From assembly GCA_026421245.1 (NCBI GenBank), contig JAPKDJ010000012.1, forward strand, positions 1-64,000: 64,000 nucleotides of DNA. The letters are read 5' to 3'. Below are positions 40,017 to 48,073 of this stretch, piece by piece. This stretch comes from Akkermansiaceae bacterium. Its GTDB lineage: Bacteria > Verrucomicrobiota > Verrucomicrobiia > Verrucomicrobiales > Akkermansiaceae. A program made the translations under genes and the position numbers. Below the pieces are notes generated by a model. That model was given only the letters and a program-made list of their open reading frames with translations. It had not been told where the DNA came from and made no database searches. How positions within the stretch are numbered: position 1 is the first letter of the stretch; every line of letters starts with the position of its first letter.

Positions 40017-40098
40017 CCCTGAGCAATGATCTATCATCATACTCAACGAAGAGGCCAATCGGAACCAGCCGCAACGGTAAGATCGTCTACAAGAAACC

Positions 40099-41415
40099 TT
40101 AGCTCTTTACCCATCCCCGCCCATCGTGCTTGAGCTCATGGGTCACACATTCCAACCGATCCTCCGGCTCATGCGTGATGTAAAGAATCTGCGTCAGGCC
40201 CGTTGAAGCAATTCGATCAATCACCCGGAGCACTAAGGCCCGATTCATCACATCCAGTCCCTGACACGGTTCATCGAGAACCAAAAGCGGCGGCTGTTTC
40301 ACCAAGGCCCGCGCTACTAAAAGCAAGCGCTGTTGGCCGTAGCTCAGACTCCGAAACGGTCGCTTGCTCCACGGAGTCATTCCCACCAAATCAAGCCACG
40401 CCTTCGCCGTCTCCAAGTGCTCGGGAGACACCTCCTGATAAATCCCCACGCTGTCATAAAAACCCGAAACGATCACCTCCAGCGCATTCGCTCCCACCCG
40501 ATATTGTTGGTGCAATGAAGGAGAAACAATCCCAACAAATCTCTTAACATCCCAGATCGACTCCCCCATTCCACGCCGCATCCCCATCACGGTCACTTCG
40601 TTCGAGTAACACTGCGGATGATCTCCGGTCACAAGATTCACCAAGGTTGATTTCCCACAGCCATTTGGCCCAGAAATTTTCCAGTTCTGCCCCCTCTCGA
40701 CCTCCCAGTTCAGGGACGAAATAATTTCCCTCCCTCCATGAACCACCGTGACGTTTTTCATGATCACCAAGGATTCGTTCGGGATCACATTTGACACACT
40801 TTTCGGAAGCATCACGACCTCTTGCTCCAGCCCCATCAGTTGTTGGAAGGCCTCGTTGGCCAAAACCTCATCGAGATCACCAGCCAAGACACACACTCCA
40901 TTTTCGACACATCCAAGATGGCTCACCAACCCTTCCAAATCACTCAGGCGATTCGCCACCAGAATAAGATCACGGCCATTTAAAAGTGATCTCAATGGGT
41001 CGCGGAAAGCCTGGTCAAGACCATCAAAAGGCTCATCAAGCACAAGAAGTTCCGGACTTTGGATCAAGGCTCTTGCCAGCATCAAACGGCGACGTTCTCC
41101 CGTCGAAAGAGTGAGAAACCCTTGCTCAAGGAGCAAGGCCAGCCCCAGTTTTAAAGCAATATCTTCAAGTCCGGCACCGACTGGACACACTTCATTGATC
41201 AGTTCACGAACAGTTCGCCCGAAGTCGATTCGATCAAGAAACTCACTATCATCCTCCCGAATCTCCCGTTCGAGCAATTCATTCTCAAGTTCGAACGATA
41301 CCAAGCTCCCCCCATACGCCTCAGCCAGATTGGCCGCGAGGGTTGTTTTCCCGGAGCCATTGCGACCCACAATGCCCCAGCTTTGGCCGGGCAAAATTTG
41401 AATTCCATTCTCCAT
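40099..41415 (-). CDS. modF: Double-ATPase ABC protein, ModF-like
   Basis: A 438-residue protein with two fused ABC ATPase domains. The first has Walker A GRNGSGKT at 17-24, signature LSTGERRRLML and Walker B LLVLDEPFDGLD. The second has GPNGCGKST, SLSYGQQRLLLVA and LLVLDEPCQGLD. The segments GDHPQCYSNEVTVMGMRRG and SIWDVKRFVGIVS closely follow E. coli ModF (PhrA), a tandem ATPase linked to molybdate genes but of uncertain function. There are no membrane segments and no modABC nearby. It overlaps the upstream RsmA-NUDIX stop by one base (TAATG), indicating coupling. Confidence 0.88.
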   Translation of the reverse strand: MENGIQILPGQSWGIVGRNGSGKTTLAANLAEAYGGSLVSFELENELLEREIREDDSEFLDRIDFGRTVRELINEVCPVGAGLEDIALKLGLALLLEQGFLTLSTGERRRLMLARALIQSPELLVLDEPFDGLDQAFRDPLRSLLNGRDLILVANRLSDLEGLVSHLGCVENGVCVLAGDLDEVLANEAFQQLMGLEQEVVMLPKSVSNVIPNESLVIMKNVTVVHGGREIISSLNWEVERGQNWKISGPNGCGKSTLVNLVTGDHPQCYSNEVTVMGMRRGMGESIWDVKRFVGIVSPSLHQQYRVGANALEVIVSGFYDSVGIYQEVSPEHLETAKAWLDLVGMTPWSKRPFRSLSYGQQRLLLVARALVKQPPLLVLDEPCQGLDVMNRALVLRVIDRIASTGLTQILYITHEPEDRLECVTHELKHDGRGWVKS

Positions 41416-42764
41416 TACTCAAACCGTCCAGGATTTGCCTCTTTCCAGACTTTCCAGCACGCCAAAAACCCCGGTGCAAAATCGTTCGGCACGGCCTCCG
41501 CCCATTCATCGATCTGAGGCATTGTGAACCACTCACCGTACTCAATCTCCACACACGGAAAGCGCACCTTCTCCTTCGTCAACGTCGCGTAAAGCCGCAC
41601 ATGCTCCCACCCAGTATTGGCATGCGCTCCCAGCTTCCCTACTTCGCGCACCTCGTGATCCCCCAGTCCCAATTCCTCCTCCAATTCCCGTGCCGCGCAT
41701 TCATCATACTCTTCGCCGGCATCAACATGTCCCGCCGCGCTGGAGTCCCACAATCCCGGACAGTTGTCTTTCAGTCGTGACCTCTTCTGTAAGAAAATCT
41801 CCCCCTTTGGGTTTAGCGCAAAAATATGGACCGCTCGATGCCTGATCCCGTCACGATGAATCACATCTCTCCGCTCACTGCCGATGACGGTGTCATTCTC
41901 ATCCACCACTGCGAGCATCTCGTCATCACCCTGCCCTTCTTCCTTTTTGAAATACGGATCCACTTCACGTGTCAGAGCCACCCAATCATTCAGACTGAGC
42001 TCCTCGGCCCGCGCCGTCGGCAACAAATCCAATCTTTTACTGAGCACTCCCCAATCAATATCCGTCGGCAAATTCTTCCTGAGCTGCTTCCGCCTCTGCG
42101 CAAACCCCCGCCGCACCAGCTCATCAAAAAGCCTCCGGTCATGCACTGGCAACTCCGCCTGCCGTGGCTCCAGTGTCATCACCGTCGAGTCAATCAAGGG
42201 CCTCGGGATAAAACAACTTGGTGGCACGATCTTCACCGGCTCGCCCTGCCATTCGCACTGCATCCTTAGCGTCAACACTCCGTAGTCCTTGCAACGCGGC
42301 CCGGCGAGGATCCGATCGACCATTTCCTTCTGCAACATCAACACCGCCCGCTTAAACGGCGATGGCCCCTTGAGAAAATTCCGCAGAATCGCTCCTCCCG
42401 CCGAGTAGGGCAAATTCCCCAGCAATTTGACATTTTTATGCGCAAAGAACGGCCTCACATCCAGTCGCACGGCATCATGATTGATCACAGTAATCTCAGG
42501 TCGATCCGCAAACCGCTTTGTCAAATACTCAGCAAGCCGACGATCAAATTCCACCAGAATGACTCTCGCCACCTTACCCACAAGATGCTCGGTTAACGCT
42601 CCCGTCCCCGGCCCTACTTCCACTACGGTATCATCCGGCTGCAATTGCAACTGGTCTACAATCCACCCGGCGGTATTTTGATCGATGAGAAAATTCTGCC
42701 CCAGCCTCTTCGAAGGAATCACACCCGCCTCATCAAGGATCACTTTCAGTTCAGTTGCCGTCAC
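41415..42764 (-). CDS. rsmA: Fusion of 16S rRNA adenine dimethyltransferase (RsmA/KsgA) with a NUDIX hydrolase
   Basis: A 449-residue protein starting at GTG. Residues 1 to about 275 are RsmA: SKRLGQNFLIDQNTAG, SAM motif VVEVGPGTGALTEHLVG, catalytic NLPYSAGG, and the C-terminal helical part with RRGFAQRRKQLRKNL. This enzyme dimethylates A1518/A1519 of 16S rRNA. From about 285 to the end is a NUDIX domain with the box GHVDAGEEYDECAARELEEE followed by LGL, matching Gx5Ex7REUxEExGU. It resembles the YfcD/IDI branch. The frame is continuous and both domains look complete. The pairing is unusual and may reflect fusion of neighbouring genes. Confidence 0.9.
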   Translation of the reverse strand: MTATELKVILDEAGVIPSKRLGQNFLIDQNTAGWIVDQLQLQPDDTVVEVGPGTGALTEHLVGKVARVILVEFDRRLAEYLTKRFADRPEITVINHDAVRLDVRPFFAHKNVKLLGNLPYSAGGAILRNFLKGPSPFKRAVLMLQKEMVDRILAGPRCKDYGVLTLRMQCEWQGEPVKIVPPSCFIPRPLIDSTVMTLEPRQAELPVHDRRLFDELVRRGFAQRRKQLRKNLPTDIDWGVLSKRLDLLPTARAEELSLNDWVALTREVDPYFKKEEGQGDDEMLAVVDENDTVIGSERRDVIHRDGIRHRAVHIFALNPKGEIFLQKRSRLKDNCPGLWDSSAAGHVDAGEEYDECAARELEEELGLGDHEVREVGKLGAHANTGWEHVRLYATLTKEKVRFPCVEIEYGEWFTMPQIDEWAEAVPNDFAPGFLACWKVWKEANPGRFE

Positions 42765-42817
42765 ACTCCCCTTTCAATTGCCGTTGCCCTGATTGTCCAC
42801 TAAAAAGAGACCTCACC

Positions 42818-43396
42818 GTGACTCTTGCCACCGTCATCACCCTCATTCGTCTTACCCTCATCCCGGTGTTTGCCTGGATTGCCGTGCGCTATGGACGCAC
42901 GGTCGACTCCGAATCGCCCGACGAAGCCCTCCGCTGGCTCGCCGTCGCGATTTACACCCTTGCCTCGGTCCTTGATGGACTGGACGGCTGGATTGCCCGC
43001 CATTTCGACCAAAAGTCTCTCGCCGGAGCTATTCTCGACCCCCTCACCGACAAGGCGCTTCTTATGACCGGCCTCATCACCGCCACCTTCGTCAACTGGG
43101 GCATCGACTGGCACCTCCCCGTCTGGTTCATCATCCTGGTCATCGCACGTGACCTTGAAATCATCGGCGGCATCTGGATCCTCTTTTTCATCAACAAACG
43201 AGTCCCCATCGTTCCCCACTGGACCGGCAAAGTCTGCACCGTTCTGCAAATGATCGCGATGGGCTGGATCATGTTAAGATTCACCGCAATCGATCTTATT
43301 TACCCCACCATCGCCGCCACCATTTTCACCATCTGGTCGGGCTACGAATATTACATGATGGGCTATCGACAACTACCGGGGAAGTTGCGCTCCTAA
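42818..43396 (+). CDS. CDP-alcohol phosphatidyltransferase (PgsA-like)
   Basis: A 192-residue membrane protein from a GTG at 42818, where the first hydrophobic helix begins (TLATVITLIRLTLIPVFAW); an ATG at 42755 would add 21 Cys-rich residues that overlap rsmA upstream. The class signature DGWIARHFDQKSLAGAILD with PLTD fits DGx2ARx8Gx3Dx3D exactly. Five or so membrane spans follow. Members transfer a phosphatidyl group from CDP-diacylglycerol to glycerol-phosphate or similar alcohols at the inner membrane. PgsA is the likeliest, but the substrate is not proven. Divergent from rsmA with a 53-nt gap. Confidence 0.85.
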   Translation: MTLATVITLIRLTLIPVFAWIAVRYGRTVDSESPDEALRWLAVAIYTLASVLDGLDGWIARHFDQKSLAGAILDPLTDKALLMTGLITATFVNWGIDWHLPVWFIILVIARDLEIIGGIWILFFINKRVPIVPHWTGKVCTVLQMIAMGWIMLRFTAIDLIYPTIAATIFTIWSGYEYYMMGYRQLPGKLRS

Positions 43397-43433
43397 TCCT
43401 TGAATTTTCTTCAGCACACGCCAGATTACCTCT

Positions 43434-44243
43434 GTGCCCTTTCTCGAGCTCAAAGATCTTCATACCCACTTCCCTGTCAAAGGGGGCGGCCTAATTTCCC
43501 GAACCGTGGACATGATCAAGGCCGTAAACGGTGTAAGCCTTTCCATTAAAAGGGGTGAAATCCTTGGACTTGTGGGCGAATCAGGCTGCGGCAAGTCGAC
43601 TCTTTCCCGCACTGTGATGCAGCTCCAGCCTGCCACCAGCGGGCAGGTCATTCTCGATGGCGAAGAACTCACCGCACTTCCCAAGAGCAAAGTCCGGAAC
43701 CGCCGTCTCGATTTCCAAATGATCTTTCAAGATCCTTACGCCTCGCTTAATCCGCGTATGACCGTTTTTTCAACTCTGGCCGAGGCTATTTGCCAACGCC
43801 ATCCCAGCCTCAAAAAGGACCCTTCCCTCACCGACAAGGTTGTGGAGCTCATGGCCACGGTCGGACTTGATTCGAGATTCATGAAAAAATACCCTCATGA
43901 GTTCTCCGGCGGACAGCGACAGCGAATTGCCATTGCCCGCGCCCTCGCTCCGGAACCCAAGCTCATCATCGCCGACGAACCGGTCTCGGCTCTCGATGTC
44001 TCGATTCAATCACAAATCCTCAACCTCCTTCTCGATCTCCGCGACAAACTGGATCTCACCATGATCTTCATCTCGCACGACCTTTCTGTGGTTCGCTACA
44101 TCGCCGACAATATCGCCGTCATGTATTCCGGCAAGATCGTGGAATACGGTGAAGCCGATGAAGTCTTCCTGAATCCAAAGGACGACTACACCCGCAAACT
44201 CCTCTCAGCAATCCCCCGCCTCAACGCTCAAGCATCAGCTTAA
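43434..44243 (+). CDS. Oligopeptide/dipeptide ABC transporter ATPase (OppF/DppF-like)
   Basis: A 269-residue ATPase starting at GTG. Walker A is GESGCGKST, followed by the Q-loop MIFQDPYASLNPRMTV, signature HEFSGGQRQRIAIARAL, Walker B IIADEPVSALD and H-loop MIFISHDLSVVRYIAD. The C-terminal extension, with NPKDDYTRKLLSAIPRL, is typical of the OppF/DppF partner of peptide or nickel importers. No permease or binding-protein gene lies next to it, so it is an orphan ATPase or works with an unlinked transporter. It is followed by a small dyad and a broken membrane gene. Confidence 0.9.
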   Translation: MPFLELKDLHTHFPVKGGGLISRTVDMIKAVNGVSLSIKRGEILGLVGESGCGKSTLSRTVMQLQPATSGQVILDGEELTALPKSKVRNRRLDFQMIFQDPYASLNPRMTVFSTLAEAICQRHPSLKKDPSLTDKVVELMATVGLDSRFMKKYPHEFSGGQRQRIAIARALAPEPKLIIADEPVSALDVSIQSQILNLLLDLRDKLDLTMIFISHDLSVVRYIADNIAVMYSGKIVEYGEADEVFLNPKDDYTRKLLSAIPRLNAQASA

Positions 44244-44253
44244 AACAATACTA

Positions 44254-44270
44254 ATCACATCCTATGTGAT
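44254..44270. repeat. Short perfect dyad after the OppF-like gene
   Basis: ATCACAT, CCT, ATGTGAT: a 7-bp perfect dyad with a 3-nt spacer, 10 nt after the ABC gene stop and just ahead of the disrupted membrane gene. It has no T run. A protein-binding site or a weak hairpin is possible. Confidence 0.4.
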
Positions 44271-44276
44271 CCAGGC

Positions 44277-44625
44277 ATCTACAAAATTATTCACTTCGTA
44301 GGACTCATCGTCCTCTTTTTAGGCATCGGCTCGCTCATTTCAGCCGACCCAAACAAGCCTGCCGCCCTGCGACGCCGCCATGATTCACGGGATCGGCCTC
44401 CTCCTTCTTCTTATCAGTGAATTCGGCCTCCAGGCCCAACTTAAGCTGGGATTCCCAACGTGGCTCATCGGTAAGCTCGTCATCCTCCTTTTACTGGGAG
44501 CCATGATCGTCGTCATTAAGAGAAAGCTCCTTTCCCCGCCTGCGGCTTATCTTGTCGCCATCATTTTGGGCGCAATAGCCGCCTACCTCGGATTTGCCAA
44601 CTCCGTCCTACTGCGTCCGTTTTAA
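44277..44625 (+). pseudogene. Small multi-span membrane protein with apparent frameshift and missing start codon
   Basis: Two overlapping frames together look like one small membrane protein. The first, from about 44277 with no ATG/GTG/TTG (it would begin at ATC), reads YKIIHFVGLIVLFLGIGSLI then SADPNKPAAL, and breaks down near 44371. The second, from the ATG at 44380 to the stop at 44625, continues IHGIGLLLLLISEFGLQAQL, then a second and third hydrophobic span. A one-base shift in CGACGCCGCCATG would join PAALRR to MIHGIG. It may be a pseudogene, a sequencing error, programmed frameshifting, or only the 81-residue second half may be made. Followed by a good terminator. Confidence 0.55.
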
Positions 44626-44649
44626 GTCACATCCAAATAATCAAATCCA

Positions 44650-44683
44650 AAAGCTCCCATCCTTCATGGCTCGGGGCTTTTTT
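44650..44683 (+). terminator. Intrinsic terminator, plus strand
   Basis: AAAGCTCC (44650-44657) pairs with GGGGCTTT (44673-44680), with one G-T wobble, followed by six T residues. It lies 25 nt after the stop of the small membrane gene and ends the plus-strand run that starts at 42818. Confidence 0.8.
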
Positions 44684-44701
44684 GTGCCCATTAATACCAT
44701 C

Positions 44702-44779
44702 TTATTTACATCTTATTCACATCGTCTTCACGAACGGCGGACCAACACTGTTAGTAAGCTTGTGCACAGGTTACTCACA
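44702..44779 (+). other. Cluster of DnaA-box-like 9-mers in an AT-rich intergenic region
   Basis: Four same-orientation words close to TTATNCACA occur within 78 nt: TTATTTACA (44702-44710), TTATTCACA (44713-44721), TTGTGCACA (44760-44768) and TTACTCACA (44771-44779). A further TTATTCACA lies at 44988-44996, overlapping the end of the oxidoreductase gene. An AT-rich stretch follows (44796-44863). The 366-nt gap between 44626 and 44991 otherwise holds only the two terminators listed. This resembles part of a replication origin or a DnaA-regulated site, but no dnaA, dnaN, gidA or rpmH is nearby. Confidence 0.35.
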
Positions 44780-44851
44780 ATCACCTCTTGTAATTCGACC
44801 TGAATATGAGGCTTATAATATAGCCATCAAAATCAGCCCTAACTCGTTGAT

Positions 44852-44891
44852 TACAAAAAAAAGAAAGCCGACTCTAGGAAGAGTCGGCTTT
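44852..44891 (-). terminator. Strong intrinsic terminator of the Gfo/Idh gene (minus strand)
   Basis: On the minus strand, AAAGCCGACTC and its complement form a perfect 11-bp stem with a 6-nt loop, followed by a run of eight T. It lies 100 nt downstream of the oxidoreductase stop. The plus strand has no T run after it, so it acts on minus-strand transcripts. Confidence 0.9.
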
Positions 44892-44991
44892 GCAAAAGTG
44901 ATCTTATGGAAAGCCAAATGATTCGCTTTGGCTTAAAGTAATTCACGATGGTGTGAGATCGGCTCGATGAGTCTTTCTCAGCTCACCTTAT

Positions 44992-46275
44992 TCACATTAC
45001 TTTGTGCTGTCCCGGAATTGGAGCGGGGTAGATGCCATCTGGGCCGGGCTTCGGTCCGGGGTCAGCATCCCACGCAAAGCTCTTCGGCATAATGGAAAGT
45101 CCATTAGCCAAGGCGTCGTCATACTTAATCTCCTGACCTGAGTAGGTCGCCATGCGACCCAGAATCGCAGTCATCGTCGATGCCGCAGTGTAGTATGCGT
45201 TGTTGATCGGCTTGTTCTCACGAATGTGCTCATAGAGTTTATCGTGCTCGATCTGATAAGGAGACTTGTCGCCTTTCCCTTCGTAGCGCCAGACTGTCTT
45301 GCCCTTGGCATCGACAATACGACCTGGATAAGCTTTTCCATTCTGGCATCCAATCACCTCGGTGACACGGTTCAGCGCCCTTGGCTGGTGGCGACACTGA
45401 GAATTCAGAACTGTCCCGTCCTCGTAGGTGAACTCAACGTAGTGATGATCGAAGATCTCACCATTTTCAGGTCCCTTGCGGACCTGTCGGCCACCCATTC
45501 CCTGGGCTTTCACCGGAGGACCTCCCTTGAACCAGTTCATGACATCAATGTTATGAATGTGCTGCTCCACGATGTGGTCCCCGCAAAGCCAGTTAAAGTA
45601 GTACCAATTGCGCATCTGATATTCCATTTCGGTCATGCCCTCGGTACGCGCCCGAACCCAAACGCCGGCGCTGTTCCAGTAGACCTGGCCAAAGTTGATA
45701 TCGCCGACGATGCCTTCCTTCAGCTTGGCCAAAGTTTCGATGTAACTGTTCTGGTAGCGGCGCTGGAGGCCACAGACCACCTTGAGATTCTTTTCGTCGG
45801 CTTTCTTGGCTGCAGCAAGAACCCGACGGATACCGGGAGCGTCCGTCGCGAGTGGCTTCTCCATAAACACGTGCTTTCCTTGCTCCACGGCATACTCGAA
45901 GTGCTGGGGACGGAAGCCTGGAGTGGTGGTCAAAATTACGACATCGGCTGCATCGATGGCATCGCGATAGCCATCAAAGCCATCAAAGATTCTCTCGGCA
46001 GGAATGTCCACCTTGTCAGCAAACTGCTGTCGGAAAGAACTCACGGCTGCCTCGGCACGGTCACGGAAAGCATCCGCCACGGCTACCAATTTGGTTCCGG
46101 GAACATTCAGGGTTTGGGCAGTGGCACCGCGTCCACGTCCGCCACAACCCACCGTGGCCACCTTGATTTCGTCACTTCCCCCAACCTGGGCAAAACTCGA
46201 AAATGGAAGAGTTGCGGCGGCGGCGGCCCCGGTTTTGAGAAGGGTTCGTCTGTCTGTGTTTTGAAGATCACTCAT
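44992..46275 (-). CDS. Gfo/Idh/MocA family oxidoreductase with Tat signal
   Basis: A 427-residue protein. A twin-arginine signal peptide opens it (TDRRTLLKTGAAAAATLPFS), so folded, cofactor-loaded export is likely. The Rossmann domain begins IKVATVGCGGRGRGATAQTL and binds NAD(P). The catalytic-lysine motif is HVFMEKPLATDA (EKP). The substrate domain follows (NWYYFNWLCGDHIVEQHIHN; VNxxxF-type beta-sheet). Such exported dehydrogenases are abundant in Verrucomicrobiota and Planctomycetota and act on sugars or inositols; the substrate is unknown. ATG start, terminator downstream; the ACT gene lies 32 nt upstream on the same strand. Confidence 0.92.
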   Translation of the reverse strand: MSDLQNTDRRTLLKTGAAAAATLPFSSFAQVGGSDEIKVATVGCGGRGRGATAQTLNVPGTKLVAVADAFRDRAEAAVSSFRQQFADKVDIPAERIFDGFDGYRDAIDAADVVILTTTPGFRPQHFEYAVEQGKHVFMEKPLATDAPGIRRVLAAAKKADEKNLKVVCGLQRRYQNSYIETLAKLKEGIVGDINFGQVYWNSAGVWVRARTEGMTEMEYQMRNWYYFNWLCGDHIVEQHIHNIDVMNWFKGGPPVKAQGMGGRQVRKGPENGEIFDHHYVEFTYEDGTVLNSQCRHQPRALNRVTEVIGCQNGKAYPGRIVDAKGKTVWRYEGKGDKSPYQIEHDKLYEHIRENKPINNAYYTAASTMTAILGRMATYSGQEIKYDDALANGLSIMPKSFAWDADPGPKPGPDGIYPAPIPGQHKVM

Positions 46276-46307
46276 CAGATTCTCTATACGGATCCAAATA
46301 GGCCAAT

Positions 46308-46769
46308 CTAACGAAGAAGTTCATCTTCGTAAACGACCGTCAACCCCGCTCGATTCAGGACTGAAGCCCCAAATTCGCAGTCTTCCAAAAACAAGGCCAG
46401 GAGGGAGTGTCCCTGATGCTGGACCATCAGGGAAAAGGCATAGTCGAGATTGGTCTCCGCCTCATAAAGCACATTCAGGCACTTCTTGAGATCCGCCCCG
46501 CTTTCTTTCATTTTCACCACCACAAGCTCCGAAAGGGTGTAGGCAATCCCCTGCTCCATGAAAAGCTCCTCGGCACTGTCGGGATCATTCACAATCAGCC
46601 GGGCAACCGTGGCATCGCGGGAATCCTGCACACTGAGACCAATCACTTCGATTTCCCGACGGCTCATCAGGTTCGAAAGCGACGAAAAAGCTCCTACCCG
46701 GTTTGGCATCATCACCGAAAACTGACGGACAAATTGCCGCCGCTTGCTGACATCTTCACTTGTAGTCAT
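46308..46769 (-). CDS. Tandem ACT-domain protein
   Basis: A 153-residue soluble protein. The first ACT domain begins RQFSVMMPNRVGAFSSLSNL and ends near LIVNDPDSAEELFMEQG. The second runs from about 77 (LSELVVVKMKESG) to the end, with the segment ALFLEDCEFGASVLNRAG. The layout resembles stand-alone ACT regulatory proteins related to the acetolactate synthase small subunit, binding amino acids. No biosynthetic partner is adjacent. It probably shares a transcript with the oxidoreductase downstream. Confidence 0.8.
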   Translation of the reverse strand: MTTSEDVSKRRQFVRQFSVMMPNRVGAFSSLSNLMSRREIEVIGLSVQDSRDATVARLIVNDPDSAEELFMEQGIAYTLSELVVVKMKESGADLKKCLNVLYEAETNLDYAFSLMVQHQGHSLLALFLEDCEFGASVLNRAGLTVVYEDELLR

Positions 46770-46832
46770 TTAGGGGATGCCAATATTTATCAGAGTCTGC
46801 GCTTTCGTTCAATCCACTTTTGAGCTTAGAAA

Positions 46833-47642
46833 ATGTCCGTGACAGAGGACTATCTTAATCGATTTGGCGGCATCGCCCGTCTCTATGGTGTCGGCTCATT
46901 GGAAGAATTCTCCCGGAGCCATGTCATGATTGTAGGTCTTGGAGGGGTCGGCTCATGGACGGTAGAGGCTCTTGCCCGCTCCGGCGTTGGACAATTCACC
47001 CTTGTGGATCTCGACGACCTTTGTCTCACCAATACCAACCGCCAGATCCACGCCACCACTAAAACCATCGGCCAATCCAAAGCCACCGTCTTGGCCGACC
47101 GTATCCACCTCATCAATCCGGAAGCCGAATGCCACATCGAACAAGCCTTCTACACCGAGGCCAACTCAGCCTCCCTCCTCTCTTCCCAACCCGATGTCGT
47201 GGTCGATGCCATCGACTCCGTGCACCCCAAGTGCCACCTCCTCGCCACCTGTCGCGAACAAAACATTCCCATCATCGCCAGCGGTGGCGCGGGTGGCCGG
47301 ATCGATGCCTCTCAAATTCGGCTCGATGACCTCTCAAAAACTTTTGGTGACGCGCTCCTGCTTTCAGTCCGAAAACGCCTCCGCTCCGACTACCGCTTTC
47401 CAAAAGTTGAAAAAAAGGCCCGTAAATTCAAAATCCCTGCCGTCTTTTCCCCGGAACAACCCAAATTCCCCACCTGCGACGGCTCCACCTCGATCAACCG
47501 GCCCGCCGAAATGACCGGCGGCATCAAATGCGACTCCGGCTACGGCGCCGCCACCCACCTTACGGCCACCTTCGGCAATCTCATGGCCGGCTGGGTCCTC
47601 GATCAACTCGCCCTCCAGCCCCAACGGGGCGATCTAACGTAG
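46833..47642 (+). CDS. tcdA: tRNA threonylcarbamoyladenosine dehydratase
   Basis: TcdA (CsdL) cyclises t6A37 of tRNA to ct6A using ATP. The protein has 269 residues and an E1/ThiF-like Rossmann fold: MIVGLGGVGSWTVEALARSG (ATP-binding GxGGxGS), TLVDLDDLCLTNTNRQIHAT (NxNRQ), and VVVDAIDSVHPKCHL. The C-terminal SGYGAATHLTATFGNLMAG segment is the family's usual end. ATG start. It stands alone on the plus strand. A minus-strand L36 gene converges 147 nt downstream. Confidence 0.95.
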   Translation: MSVTEDYLNRFGGIARLYGVGSLEEFSRSHVMIVGLGGVGSWTVEALARSGVGQFTLVDLDDLCLTNTNRQIHATTKTIGQSKATVLADRIHLINPEAECHIEQAFYTEANSASLLSSQPDVVVDAIDSVHPKCHLLATCREQNIPIIASGGAGGRIDASQIRLDDLSKTFGDALLLSVRKRLRSDYRFPKVEKKARKFKIPAVFSPEQPKFPTCDGSTSINRPAEMTGGIKCDSGYGAATHLTATFGNLMAGWVLDQLALQPQRGDLT

Positions 47643-47729
47643 CGAAGGTCAGAGCGGAGCGGCGGCCTGGAATTACCCAAAATGAAATCCTGAAGGGGCG
47701 ATCTAATTCCCCGCTCCAACCTATGGTGC

Positions 47730-47755
47730 AAAAAAAAGGCCCCCCGAAGAGAGCC
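47730..47755 (-). terminator. Intrinsic terminator of rpmJ with UUCG tetraloop
   Basis: On the minus strand the RNA folds GGCUCUC-UUCG-GGGGGCC, a 7-bp stem with two G-U pairs closed by a cUUCGg tetraloop, followed by eight U. It lies 34 nt downstream of the rpmJ stop. The UUCG tetraloop is unusually stable, and this is one of the strongest terminators in the window. Confidence 0.9.
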
Positions 47756-47789
47756 GCTTTTCGAAAATATTAAAAAACAGAAGCGAACC

Positions 47790-47954
47790 TTAGTTCACTC
47801 CCTTCTTGGACATCTTGGTGCCCTTCGTCGAACCCTGACGGGCCTTGAAACGAGGATTGGTCTTGTTGATGACGTAGAGGGTGCCCTTACGCTTGACGAC
47901 TTGACAATCAGCGTGGCGGCGTTTGGCGGAGGCGAGGGAAGAAAGAACTTTCAT
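47790..47954 (-). CDS. rpmJ: 50S ribosomal protein L36, zinc-free (C-minus, YkgO) form
   Basis: A 54-residue protein starting [20 protein letters not shown] and continuing [20 protein letters not shown]. This follows the YkgO/L36-B form rather than the zinc-ribbon form: only Cys17 is left, and the Cys usually found before KTNPRFK is Asn. A 14-residue extension, [14 protein letters not shown], ends the protein. Cysteine-lacking L36 lets ribosomes form without zinc, and the copies are often Zur-repressed in other bacteria. An upstream ATG at 48047 is too far and unlikely. A UUCG terminator follows. Confidence 0.92.
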   Translation of the reverse strand: MKVLSSLASAKRRHADCQVVKRKGTLYVINKTNPRFKARQGSTKGTKMSKKGVN

Positions 47955-48073
47955 AGGACCAGCGGTTGAGGGCGGGAGACTATCCGGAGTTCCTGATCTG
48001 TAAAGGCCATTCCTCACAAAATTTCGTGTGCAATTGAACTCCCCCATGTTTCACTTCGCCAACGCAGATTTAC

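Noticed and set aside
45226-46311. 361-codon plus-strand frame opposite the Gfo/Idh gene
   Set aside because: The Gfo/Idh frame carries clear Tat, Rossmann and EKP motifs; the opposite frame has no recognisable features.
47626-47706. 12-nt direct repeat GGGGCGATCTAA (47626-47637 and 47695-47706)
   Set aside because: Only two copies, one spanning the end of tcdA; probably a local duplication of the gene end with no evident function.
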